Assembly (NCBI GenBank): GCA_029959195.1
Contig: CP114117.1
Span: 930,001-994,000, forward strand
DNA: 64,000 bases
Direction of reading: 5' to 3'
DNA from: Dictyophora rubrovolvata
Lineage: Eukaryota > Basidiomycota > Agaricomycetes > Phallales > Phallaceae
Under the pieces are notes generated by a model, which did not search any database, was not told the DNA's origin, and was given only the letters and a program-made list of their open reading frames with translations. Below are positions 47,747 through 58,180 of this stretch, one piece after another (within the stretch, counting starts at the first letter, position 1; each line of letters starts with the position of its first letter). The position numbers were made by a program, and so were the translations under genes.

Positions 47747-49623
47747 ATTGGCGACGTTGCTGTGCGTGTATTCTACGCCATTCATGAGACGGGTGCTAAT
47801 ATTAATAACCTAATAGCTCTGAGATGACTCGAGATAGCAACACTTAAACTCTTTTGTATCTCTGGGAGTTAATCATTGCGTAGTCAAGGGTCTTAAAAAG
47901 GAAAAGGTCACTGAAGCCCAGTTTAATATCGAGGATTCGTTTGGTCAGGAGGTCTTTGATGCAGTGAAATTGCCGATGCAGACAAACTAACGAGAAAAAA
48001 CATTCACAATGGTTGCCGTGATAAATCGGCTTCCTTCATTTTGAAACCACTCACTATTCACATCGCCACGCAATTAAGAAAGACGCGAACTCATTTCAAA
48101 CTGGGTATAGCATGTCAACGATTGATTTTTTGGGTTTCTGGGTCGGAAGGCCTATCTGACTGAATTTTTATGGTGAAAACATGGGATAGTCCGTCAATAT
48201 AAAACGGTTTAGAGTTAATGGCATGTTGAACCCATGATAAGTATATGCCAATGCAGAAGTAACGTAAAGGGCGTGTGAAAAAAGAACCACATGCGAGAAT
48301 TAGGCTTGAGACGAGTCAGGACTTGTGTTCGGCTGTTAATGGCATTTTCTTTCGAAGAAGCTCCATAGGTGTCATATGCATTCACTATTGGTGGAGTGAT
48401 AAGTAAAAGGTGATGATCACACTTGAAAAGTTCAAGGAAGCGGAAGCACGCTCCCTCCGCTTAGATGAGAAAGATTTCCGTAATTCCGCGTTCATGGATT
48501 ATTGAAGCTCTTGGTATCTGCGAGACTGAGCTGAACTCAATCATACCCTCGAACACAGTCGACACTGATAAGCTGTTGGTGTAAAAACAGATAGACAGAT
48601 TGGATGAATTATGTCGACTTAAAAGCTTGTCTCAGTTCGGCTGAAGGTTGCGCCACATTACGGGGTGTTCATTGAGGAAAGAAGGCTTCAATCAATTACT
48701 TGTGCTTGTCCCAGGGTTGATGAACTTAGGGTATCAGGTACTATAAGGAGCGGATCGCTTTGGTATTGGTATCGCTACACGGCCCTCCCCCACCTCATGC
48801 CCAATTGCCAATATGCCAATATGATTGTTGATATAGATAATTTGACATGGACCGTTACTTGGAAGCCGTGATCCACTTTACGCACGAAAGGGGTCGTTTG
48901 GCGGTTTAGTCTGGTTACAGTATTGGTCAATTTAGATAGCACGCGGCACGGCGAGTACATATATTGCTTCTTTCTTGTCTTCTTGAACGCCAGCTCCATC
49001 GTTGTTGCTTGACTTGCGTGCTTTGTGCAATAGAGCCGAGCAAATTAATCTAGTTCCACGAGATAAGGAGGACCATCAGCTTTCCAGTTAAGTATAATAG
49101 ATAGATAGATGAAATCCTACAGATCTGACTCATGGACGTATGTCTGACCCTGACAGCCAGGTTTAGATCTGATTATGCTAGTCTGGGGTAAGGGGGTAAG
49201 CTGGGAACGTGTTGGGGAAGATCAGGATTCAGGCTGTTCTTGGTGGATTGAAAGCCGGATGTATTTACAATAAGTGCCTGAGTTGTCAAAAAAAAAGGAT
49301 AAAAATAAAAGATGATAAACTAAGTGTTTTCTGCCCTGAAAGTTTATTAGTTATGGAATGCATGTTCTTCGCTCAATTGGAGAACACAGGCTTCTCCGAG
49401 TCAGTGAGAATGGTGACCTCGACAGTGTCATGTGTCACATGTCACATGTCACAACGTCATGGCGTCCACGTTTAGAAGGAAAGAAAATGACGCGCTCGCC
49501 TTCGGAACTTGAAAATGTTCTCACTCGCCGCATTCTCAAATAATACTCGAGTTATTAGATTAAATTATTTTTCATTTTTATTTCCTAGCGTCTGGCGCCC
49601 AACTAATAACTAGTGCTCAATTC
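47747..49623. other. Longest gene-poor stretch; presumed distal promoter of trehalose phosphorylase
   Basis: Nearly 1.9 kb with only short, non-conserved open frames. Visible items: a GATA microsatellite near 49097-49112, a GGGGTAAGGGGGTAAG tract near 49186-49200 holding AGGGG (STRE-like) cores, and overlapping CACATG/CATGTG E-boxes in three ATGTCAC repeats near 49427-49452. No RNA gene was recognised. The region may be a large stress- or development-responsive promoter, which would suit a trehalose gene; that is inference. Confidence 0.45.
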
Positions 49624-49633
49624 TATATATAAA
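49624..49633 (+). promoter_or_regulatory. TATA box of trehalose phosphorylase gene
   Basis: TATATATAAA lies 63-72 nt upstream of the start codon, followed by a CCCCT (STRE-type) pentamer about ten bases downstream. This is the clearest TATA box in the window and fits a strongly regulated gene. Confidence 0.6.
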
Positions 49634-49695
49634 GGCTCCAATCCCCTAAATCGACCCTCTGTCTCTTTTACTCTTGTTCTCCACCTCATATTTTC

Positions 49696-52630
49696 ATGAC
49701 TTCTTCTGTCTCAGCCTCGCAGCCCGACAAAATGTTCCAATCGAAAACCAGCAGACGCAGACTCAGCTCTGTCACCGGCCCATCTGGCCAGTCTTTGTCG
49801 TCAGACCTCTCTTTAAGCGTAAGATTCGAGGACAGCTTTTCTCTCTTTCTCCTGGTCTTTTGACCGACTTCGATAGCCAATGTGGGCCGGTATTGCAGCC
49901 CAGTCAAAAGAAGCCGGCACTATTGAGGTCGCCTTATCCATTCATGATGGAACCTACAGCACTGATTACGCTGCCGCCGTTCTCGACCTAGAAGAGGGCA
50001 ATACGGAGGGCAATGCTAATGCTATTTCTGAGCATATTATCCAAAATCTCAAATCATTCAGTCAAGAGCATGTTTGCAAATTCATCGGCGCTGGTGTTAC
50101 CCTATCTCTTTTGAAGGAAGTGCCCAATATTTGTACCCGTCTCTGGATGGAAATGGACATCGTTCCCATTGTTTGTGACATCAAGCCATACGTCAAGGAA
50201 GCATCCGCTACTCGCCCTAAGATTAAGCATACCCGCTCTGGTCTTCCTTCAGGTGGTGTTTCCGGCACCGATACCCCGGTTCATGTTCCTGTTCTTGGAG
50301 GGACTGATAATCTTGGAGGCGTTAACAAGAGAATCCCGCTTCTTAGAACTCTTGATGAACAAGCAGATTCCGCTGCCAGAAAATGTCTCCTCAATTTCGG
50401 TGCGCATATATAGACCGAAAACGGTCTCATATCCTTTTGTCTACCTTCTATTTTAACACTGCTCTTTCTTAGGTCCCCAAAATAACCCTCGTCTGTCCAT
50501 CGGTTTCAAAAATAACGTCGAAGTCAGCATGGCTGGCAGAATTCATTTGGTTGACGATCTTGAATACTTTGAGCGTAGCGTCAGCAAGGGAACTTGGAAC
50601 TCGGTAATCAAATATGCTGAAGAGTCAGTATTTTGTTTCCCATGCACGCTTGTCCGGGTATTGAGTCTCGCTTCCCTCTCTTCCCCCCTTCAGACTGCGT
50701 GAGAAAAAGGTCAAAATTGGCTTCTTCAGTTCAACCCCTCAAGGAGGTAAGGGCTTCTGCTTTGTCGGATATATATTGTTGATTAACCTGCAACCTACTA
50801 TAGGCGGTGTCGCACTTGTATGCTGTTCCCTTTTCGACCCTAGTCTGCATCTAATTTTCATAACAGATGCGTCATGCCCTCATTCGTTTCTTGGATCTTT
50901 TAGACGTTGATGCAGCTTGGTAAGTCTGTGATTGACCAACCCCTCGCCTTTTATATATATAACTAAATGGATGAATTCCATGTGGCAGGTATGTGCCGAA
51001 CCCGTCACCAGCTGTCTTCCGTAAGTTCCTCACGTGCCAAGCTTAATATCTTGGTTAATTGACCTGACATCTTGTCTTTAGGAACGACCAAGAACAATCA
51101 TAATATTCTTCAAGGCGTAGCCGACCCATCCTTGCGATTGACCGAACCCCAAAAGGTTGCATTTGAAGCATGGATCCAGAAGAATGCCCATCGATACTGG
51201 TTTTCAGAAGGCGGCCCATTAACCCCAGGTGGAGTTGATGTTGCCTTCGTTGGTAAGAAATTATTATCACTGTCGACCGACTCGTCCAATTCATTCATCT
51301 TTGAAGATGACCCGCAAATGCCCGGGCTCATACCCATGATTCGCAAGGCCAGGCCGGAGTTGCCAATTATTTACCGATCACATATTGAAGTCCGTAGTGA
51401 CCTCATCCATATCAAAGGTTCACCTCAAGAAGAGGTTTGGCAATTCCTTTGGGACCGTATCAAGTTGGCTGGTCAGTGGCTATGGCGACCCCTCTCTCTC
51501 TTTCGAACATCTAACGATCATGTAACATAGACCTCTTCATTGCTCACCCGGTTTCCAAATTCGTTCCTGACACCGTTCCGAGCGACATTCTCGGGTTAAT
51601 GCCCGCCACTACTGATTGGTACGTTTGAATATATATTTCGTGTATATTCCTCTATTCCTTTTCCTGACCATGCACAAAGGTTCGATGGCCTGAACAAAGA
51701 CTTGAGTGCCTGGGACTCGCATTATTACATGACAGAATTTAGAGGTCTTTGCGCCAAAGAGCGCATGACCGAGCTCGCATGGCCAGAGCGCGAGTACTTC
51801 ATCCAGATTGCTCGATTCGACCCTGCGAAAGGTATTCCTACCGTTGTTGATTCGTACTGCAAGTTCCGCAAGTTGCTTGAGAAGGATGGCGTAACAGACC
51901 CAACCAGCATTCCTCAATTGTTACTCTGCGGTCATGGTGCCGTTGACGATCCTGACGCTAGTATAATTTACGACGAAATTCTTGAGCTATTGCAACGAGA
52001 TGAATATCGTCACTACGCCAAAGATATTTGTGTAATGCGTCTTCCTCCCAGCGACCAGCGTAAGTATTTTTGTGTCTCAAGCTCTGCTATTTCAATATCT
52101 CATTCTTGTGTAGTTCTCAACGCTGCCATGGCTAATGCCAAGATTGCTTTACAACTTTCCTCTCGTGAAGGTTTCGAAGTCAAGGTATCCGAAGCTCTTC
52201 ATTCTGGTAGACCAGTCATCACAACTCGTAGCGGAGGTATACCCCTTCAGGTGATTATTTGAAGCATAAACATTTATATATGAGGCTGAATTTCCTTTGC
52301 TCTTCTCTCGTATAGGTAACCCACGGAAAGAACGGTTTCTTGACGGACTTTGGAGACACCACCTCTGTTGCCAAACATCTATACCAATTGTGGACTGACC
52401 CCGAAATGTATGCGCAATTCAGCAAATATGCACGAGAGAATGTATCGGATGAAGTGGGCACTGTTGGTAACGCTTTGTGCTGGTTATACCTGGCTGCCAC
52501 ATTTGCTCGAGGGGAGAAGCTCAAGCCCCATGGCGCATGGATTAATGATCTTGCTAGAGAGACCGCTGGTCAACCTTACCAACCCGGAGAACCCAGGTTG
52601 CCACGAGCCAACTTGAAAGTCCTTGCTTAA
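49696..52630 (+). CDS. Trehalose phosphorylase (retaining, GT4-type, basidiomycete class)
   Basis: Predicted 734 aa in thirteen exons: 49696-49818, 49877-50399, 50473-50623, 50694-50746, 50804-50817 (14 nt), 50867-50919, 50989-51020, 51082-51252, 51307-51471, 51531-51618, 51680-52059, 52114-52250 and 52316-52630. It reversibly cleaves trehalose with phosphate to glucose and alpha-glucose-1-phosphate in the cytosol. The length and sequence match mushroom enzymes: GFFSSTPQGGGVALMRHALI, WYVPNPSPAVFRTTKNNHNI, IPIIYRSHIEVRSDLI, YFIQIARFDPAKGIPT and the GT4 donor-site motif SSREGFEVKVSEALHSGRPV with the E-x7-E pattern. The 14-nt exon encodes part of QGGGVAL and is needed for the phosphate/nucleotide-type glycine loop. 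Basidiomycetes use this enzyme heavily in trehalose turnover. Confidence 0.96.
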
Positions 52631-52905
52631 AATGTGTTCTCGTTGTCCTTTATATCTTCCCCCAAGAAGTACTGTTTGTCGATTCGCCACCAGAGCGGGA
52701 GAAGAGACATACACCGTCGCGTTTTTTTAAAGAAGCAACATAGCTAGAAAAATAGTTGCCATTGTACGTTTTTGTCACGATAGATAGAGCAGTGCCTTAT
52801 TGCTGTTATGAAATAAACATATGTTTGTATTGAGTATGCATGTGAAAGCGATACAAGTGAAATAATAGTGAAGAAAATGGATTAATAATATACTCATTGT
52901 CAAAA

Positions 52906-53668
52906 TTAATCGATGTGTATCCAATGACCTTTGACACCTAACCTACATTTGTCGCAATCGGCTCGTCGACCCATTTTTAGTTTAGACTTGCGGGGAGACT
53001 GGGGAAGTGGTGTTGTCAAAGCTGCAGATAACCATAGTCCAGATGGAGAAGGAATGTTTCCAATGGATTCCTTTGATGTCAACAATGACGAAGCAATATT
53101 CATATGGACGTCGATGTCAATGTCGACTACTTTTTGATATGCAGAGTCGTAAAGCGATTCAGAAACAAGAGTGCTATTGAGTAAAGAGGTATTTGTCTGA
53201 TAATTCGGCTGGGGTTAGAGATGTCGAACTTTTTCAATAGGCTATGCTGAACTCACAGAATGTGAAATAGTGTCAGTATTAGTAGATAGATTCCATTCTT
53301 TGCACTCGGGAAGGGGCGTGGTATGTAACCATTGACCGCCGTGTGTTGATAACGAAGGACTATTCAACCTAAGTCCGCTGGTCTTAGCAACCCAATCTTC
53401 CGACCTTCCACGTTCGTCTGTTGACCAGTTTTCGTTCATTGAAACGTCTTCTGGGAGCGTGTGGTGCGTGTAAGACGGTGTGGCTGCATTAGACTCGAGG
53501 CCCATTGATACTCGTTTCTATCATCTTGTTTGAAAAGCGGCTATAACATCCGGGTCTTAATAAAACACGTACTTGTGGTGGCCGTTCCAAGGGTGAAGGC
53601 GACACCGACGATCGAAGGCGTTTGCTAGAGACATGAGATTTTTGTATGAATCTGGCGTCGATTTGCAT
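52906..53668 (-). CDS. Unknown protein with C-terminal CxxC/GHW motif
   Basis: Predicted 219 aa: exons 53668-53573, 53517-53257 and 53208-52906, all in phase 0. Most of the protein is Ser/Thr-rich and disordered, with SP sites (SVSPSPLERP, QSPRKSK). The end is striking: KMGRRADCDKCRLGVKGHWI then HID, a C-x2-C followed by His, resembling a small metal-binding or peptide-like tail. I recall similar endings in uncharacterised basidiomycete proteins, but cannot name a family. A cell-cycle role is possible from the SP-rich sequence but unproven. Convergent with trehalose phosphorylase. Confidence 0.75.
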
Positions 53669-54019
53669 GGCGAGTACAAGAATAAAACCAAGAACTTTTG
53701 CAAATGTGCGTGAGTTTCAATTGGACATACGAGTCACCGGTCACCGCCAAACAAAACCGCCAACTTAAAAGCTGTTCCAGTACAAGCTACGGACTCGAGA
53801 GAGGAGAGGACAGTCGGAGGAGAACAATGCCGCCGGCGGTGGGCTAAATCCGAGGCATAAGCATCAACTCAGGACAAGATTACGAAATCTTCACCAGTTG
53901 TAAATTGGACGATTCCGTTATGATATAATGGACGAGCTGCCAATTCCGAAAGAGAAGGCGCAACCCGTTACTGATTGAAAAGTTTGTCATAGTGATGGTA
54001 GCCGTTACCCTTTGTGCAT
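53669..54019. other. Spacer upstream of orphan gene and tRNA
   Basis: Promoter side of the CxxC orphan (minus) and 5' flank of the first tRNA-Ile gene. Nothing further is recognised. Confidence 0.45.
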
Positions 54020-54093
54020 GGCCGAATAGCTCAGTTGGTTAGAGCGTCGAGCTAATAACTCGAAGGTCTTGGGTTCGACCCCCACTTTGGCCA
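54020..54093 (+). tRNA. tRNA-Ile (anticodon AAT)
   Basis: A full cloverleaf fits 74 nt including the discriminator A: acceptor GGCCGAA pairs TTTGGCC with one G-U, D-arm in AGCTCAGTTGGTTAGAGC, anticodon stem TCGAG/CTCGA around loop CTAATAA, and T-loop GGGTTCGACCCCC with the standard TTCGA. The anticodon AAT (inosine at 34) decodes isoleucine. There is no intron. CCA is not encoded. Confidence 0.96.
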
Positions 54094-54099
54094 ATCGAC

Positions 54100-54123
54100 T
54101 TTTGGTTCCCCCGCCTTTTTTTT
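54100..54123 (+). terminator. Pol III terminator of first tRNA-Ile
   Basis: A T4 run starts 7 nt after the tRNA and a T8 run lies at 54116-54123. Confidence 0.7.
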
Positions 54124-54345
54124 CACTTTTGCCCCGCCCGCATGTAAGATGAGGTCGTTGATGCAACGACGTCTTCCCAAGAGACTAGACTTAAAAAGGG
54201 CCCAAATGCGGTAAAGCGAAGCTACGCGCGTATGCCAGTTACCTTGGATGGACTAAAATCTTGTGTTCACTGGACTTCACAACTTTAGATTTATGAGGCA
54301 TTTCAAATGATAGTGCGACGACTCTGCGGGAAAAAAAGGAAGAGG

Positions 54346-54351
54346 AAAAAA
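54346..54351 (-). terminator. Pol III terminator of second tRNA-Ile
   Basis: Six As on the plus strand are a T6 run on the transcribed strand sense, just after the minus-strand tRNA. Confidence 0.7.
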
Positions 54352-54355
54352 CAAT

Positions 54356-54429
54356 TGGCCAAAGTGGGGGTCGAACCCAAGACCTTCGAGTTATTAGCTC
54401 GACGCTCTAACCAACTGAGCTATTCGGCC
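54356..54429 (-). tRNA. tRNA-Ile (anticodon AAT), inverted copy
   Basis: The sequence on the minus strand is identical base for base to the tRNA-Ile gene at 54020-54093, including the AAT anticodon. The identity ends within a few bases beyond the 3' end (shared CCAAT), so the flanks are unrelated. The two genes face each other, 262 nt apart. Confidence 0.96.
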
Positions 54430-54904
54430 GTTAGTTAGTGCACTTAAATACAATATATGATCATAAACGCGAGGCGCTCCAGATCAAACCCCAACACACG
54501 CGAGGGTAGATGAATTAATTGTTACCTTTTCAACCCAAAGTACCACTATTGACATTTTGTATGTACACTTATCGACAGGTTTTCAAAGTTGTATAAGGTA
54601 CAAAATTGCAGTGATAAACCCAAGAAGGAATTCTTTTTTCTACAATGGAAAACCTGGCAGAGAAATCGACAAAAAAAATGCCTCCTGGATTAAGCCCACC
54701 AATTACATCACCAAGAAACTGCTAAGATAGAATGGGCTAAAAGGGTAGGTTGAAAAAAATAGTATTGTTATGATTGTCCGTGTGAAAAAGAAAGTCAAGA
54801 TGATTAAAGAGTGTCTTTAAATAGTCCTTTGGATTTTCAAACCGGGAAATCCGAAGAATGAATTTGGGGGAAAACAACTAATCGAAAGTGACTGACGTAT
54901 CAAA
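54430..54904. other. Spacer downstream of the GH5 gene
   Basis: 5' flank of the inverted tRNA and 3' flank of the GH5 gene. AT-rich; no gene is supported. Confidence 0.5.
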
Positions 54905-57690
54905 TCATGACGGGCAAGGCGCAGTGGGGAGAGGGGCTCCAACACCACTCCAAGGATCAAGATAAGGACATCCTGATATAGGGGTGTACGCAGCAAGGGT
55001 GTCTTGAGCGTTAGCCCAGCCATTGCCAGCATTGAAAGTAGTGGCTGGACTGGACGCAGTGATGGTAGGAGGGGGAAGTGTTGGGATAGGTCCGGTCTGT
55101 GTGTAGCTCGGAAGGAGCGAAGCAGGTCCTGCATTGCTGACTGTTGCCGGTGGCCATGCAAACTCAGAGCTGAATGAGGCAGCAATTTCTCCGGCTCCGA
55201 CTCCACCTGTTTGGAAGGGCTGAAGAGTTCCCACAAATGGTGACGAATTATTGCAATATCCAGTTGCAACTCGGGGATCCGCGGGAATCCACCCTTGTTG
55301 CAATCCTAATCGATAGGACCAGAAAGGAGCACGAACTGTCCGTGTTATAGATGAATTACCAATCCTTGAAGAAAACAACAATCAATCAAAAACTGTTAAA
55401 AAAGGAGTCACGAGAATCACATACTTCCATGTCCAGAAGAACCAGTTGTTAAGAGAGTCCATAGAACCAAGCGCAAATTGATATAATTGTTCCTTGGTAT
55501 CTTCGGTGTAACTTTCCCAGTCGTCCCACGGCTCACAACTGCCGGTAGCAGTTGTAGGTCCACCAATAAATGAAGCTTCGTATCGCGTTCCGAGACCCAC
55601 ACCATTCACGTACAAACCGCAATCATTTGTGGCCAGAGAAAATTCACCCGCTACTGTCATGCCGACAGCAGCCATTGAGCCGTTGATCAAAGGGCCCCAC
55701 ACTGAACAAGCTTGAGGAGCGTAAGAAGCGATGGGAGCCGTTGATTGATCACCAAATGCAAAGTATGGGTGTGTGTCCAGGAACATACGATCTGGTTTTC
55801 CTAGGAAACCATCCCATACCGTGGTAGGTTGAAATCCATCGTGGAAAACAATTGCTGGACCGTTATTTCCACCAGTGCCAGATGCATTGCGAACGATATT
55901 GTAAGCCTGAAGGTAGCTAAACAAAGATCTTAGAAAGATAATTGAATGTTGGCCATAAGCTTGAACATACATAGATTTCAGCATATTAATTCCCATTATA
56001 GGCGCTTGTGGCTCGTTGAGGACATTGAAGGCAGGAATGACGGCCGAATATTCGGGTTGACTAATGAATTCTGCAATTGTGCGTATATAATTCAAAGTTC
56101 GTTCGGTGTTCGCGAGTCCCATGATACCATTGCCCACGTTTATGGTGCCCAATTTCCCCTATCCTTACATCAGTGTTATACTCAATAAAGATATGGAAGG
56201 CTCACCGAATGATTCCATCCATTCTGAGATCCAGGAGCAGCGTCTATATTCCATTAGATTACGCAATTTTGCAATAAATAAAGGTAACAGTTACGAAAAT
56301 CAACAAGAATGCGTAATCCGTATTTCTGAGCCCACTGTATGGCTTTGAGGAAATACCTTGAAATACAGTCAAAAGAGGAGAGGAAAAAAATTCCGGAGCA
56401 CAACTCACTTCCAGGAAACCTTTGGCAAGAATGGCTCCCCTGGATATACTTCAATAGCCCAGAATGGAATAGGTATACGGAGCCAGTTTAGTCCAGCAGC
56501 GGCGATCTCGGCAAAGTCTTGTTCGGTCTGACAATTCATCAATCAGCCGCTATGGGAACAAGAGATAGTAGCTGATACACGCACAATAAATGTCGAATAA
56601 TGTTGCTCGAAATAATTCTCTAGACCTCCGCTACTTGGGTCATTTGCAACATTCTGAGAAAGTGTGTACTCATCCACAGCAGGAGTAGTTGCATTAACAT
56701 AAGGTTCATATAAGCCGGGTACTATGAACTAGAGCGGGAAAATGAGCATCAACTTATTGATGATATGAAACCAAAGCATACCGGCTCTGTATTCAACCAA
56801 CCGCCTAAGTTGACACTGCCAGAAAGTGCCGTCAGTATAAAACGATCTGCAGAAGACGACTAGCTTGATCCGTACCCATAGATTTTGTCAACTCCCCACC
56901 GCCATGAGGTATTTAAAGGTGGCGTATATGACTGAGCCTGTGCTCGAGTAGCAAACGGATCATGTGGATCGGCATACCAAAATCCGCCGAAATTGTTGAC
57001 GTATGTGAACGTAGATCCATCATCCATGGTCACGGTGGAGCCGTTTCCGCCAGAGACGACCAAAGCCTTTTGACCGGGGCTACTAGGAGAACTATTACCG
57101 CCTCCTTGAGAATTAGGGGATGAGGAAGAATCCGAGTCACCATTGGATTTATTCTGATGAGGTTTGACGACACCGAAAAAAATGCCAAGAGCAACAGCAG
57201 CAATGATAAGGAGCAATGCGAGTGCGCCAAGTACGAACCATCTCCTTCTATGACTACGACCTGTGTTGTCGTACATGGCACGTTTTTCATTCATGATAGT
57301 TTGAGGGATGCTATTCCTGGACTGTGGGTCAGTAAGGCTGGCTTGGGATGGATTGTCATAATAGTTTTTAGTGAGTGGACTCGGAGATTGGTTATATCCT
57401 GAACGATCAATGGGGAGGGCAGCGTAAGAAGGATTATGAACTGAAGGCAGACGACTATGACTAAGATCTGCATCCGAAACATCCGCAATAGAACTTTGTG
57501 GCCGGGGATTTTCGAACTGAGAGTCATACAGTCCTCGAACTCCACGGACGGGGGAAGGGGGAACATCGTAGTCCAGGTTCTCCATGGGAATCGACGCAGT
57601 CGAGTTGTTCAAGGGATTGTGATGGTGTGGAGAGGAGTGCGACTGCAGGGCCTCATACACACCCGAGCTTGTATTAAAAGGATTGGACAT
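54905..57690 (-). CDS. Membrane-anchored GH5 exo-1,3-beta-glucanase
   Basis: Predicted 783 aa in nine exons: 57690-56876, 56815-56782, 56728-56585, 56527-56409, 56356-56295, 56243-56206, 56158-55971, 55916-55425 and 55364-54905. A ~145-residue disordered cytosolic head ends with RRRW, then one signal anchor (FVLGALALLLIIAAVALGIF). After a Ser/Gly stalk comes the GH5 (EXG) barrel: NLGGWLNTEPFI, NWLRIPIPFWAIE, ILVDFHAAPGSQNGWNHS, acid/base Glu in AFNVLNEPQAP, THPYFAFG, and nucleophile Glu in VAGEFSLATNDCG. A Trp-rich FFWTWK block closes the domain. The C-terminal ~150 residues are Pro/Ala/Thr-rich. It matches fungal type-II membrane exoglucanases that remodel wall beta-1,3-glucan. Confidence 0.95.
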
Positions 57691-58180
57691 GTTCTATAAT
57701 TAAATTGTTCTATCATTAACGCCTCTCAGGGTGGATATGAAACCACAACGCACCTTGTCGAAGCAATGTTGAGAATTTGTTTCAAAGAATGAAGGGACTG
57801 AAGGGAGAAGATAATCCCCAGGAAAAAAAAACAGGACAAGACAAGTTCCCTGCGTTCTTTCCGGCGTTAAGCAAGCTTCGACGTCGGTTCAGTTCAAATT
57901 TGCTCGGGACGCCTGGCACCAATCAACTAAGCTCGTCACACATACAAACTGTCACATTGTTTCGGCATCTGTCACCGGAACAAATGCTTCCGTGCTGTCG
58001 TTGAATTGCATCATGCCGGACAACAATGGCCTCCTCTTTTCTCGCCGGACCGACTGAGCAAAACATACTCTGATAGCAACAGTCACCTGCTAGGCTCACC
58101 TGGATGTCTAAATTGTGCATAAAGACGAGGAAAAGCGGAACGATGATATCAACATCAACACGGCTTGGACACCCCTGCAA
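57691..58180. promoter_or_regulatory. Divergent promoter of GH5 and six-hairpin glycosidase
   Basis: 490-nt head-to-head spacer between two cell-wall/secreted glycoside hydrolases. No TATA or factor site can be assigned with confidence. Confidence 0.4.

Noticed and set aside
53881-54600. The tRNA inverted pair as ends of a mobile element
   Set aside because: The repeats stop at the tRNA boundaries and no target duplication or transposase is present.
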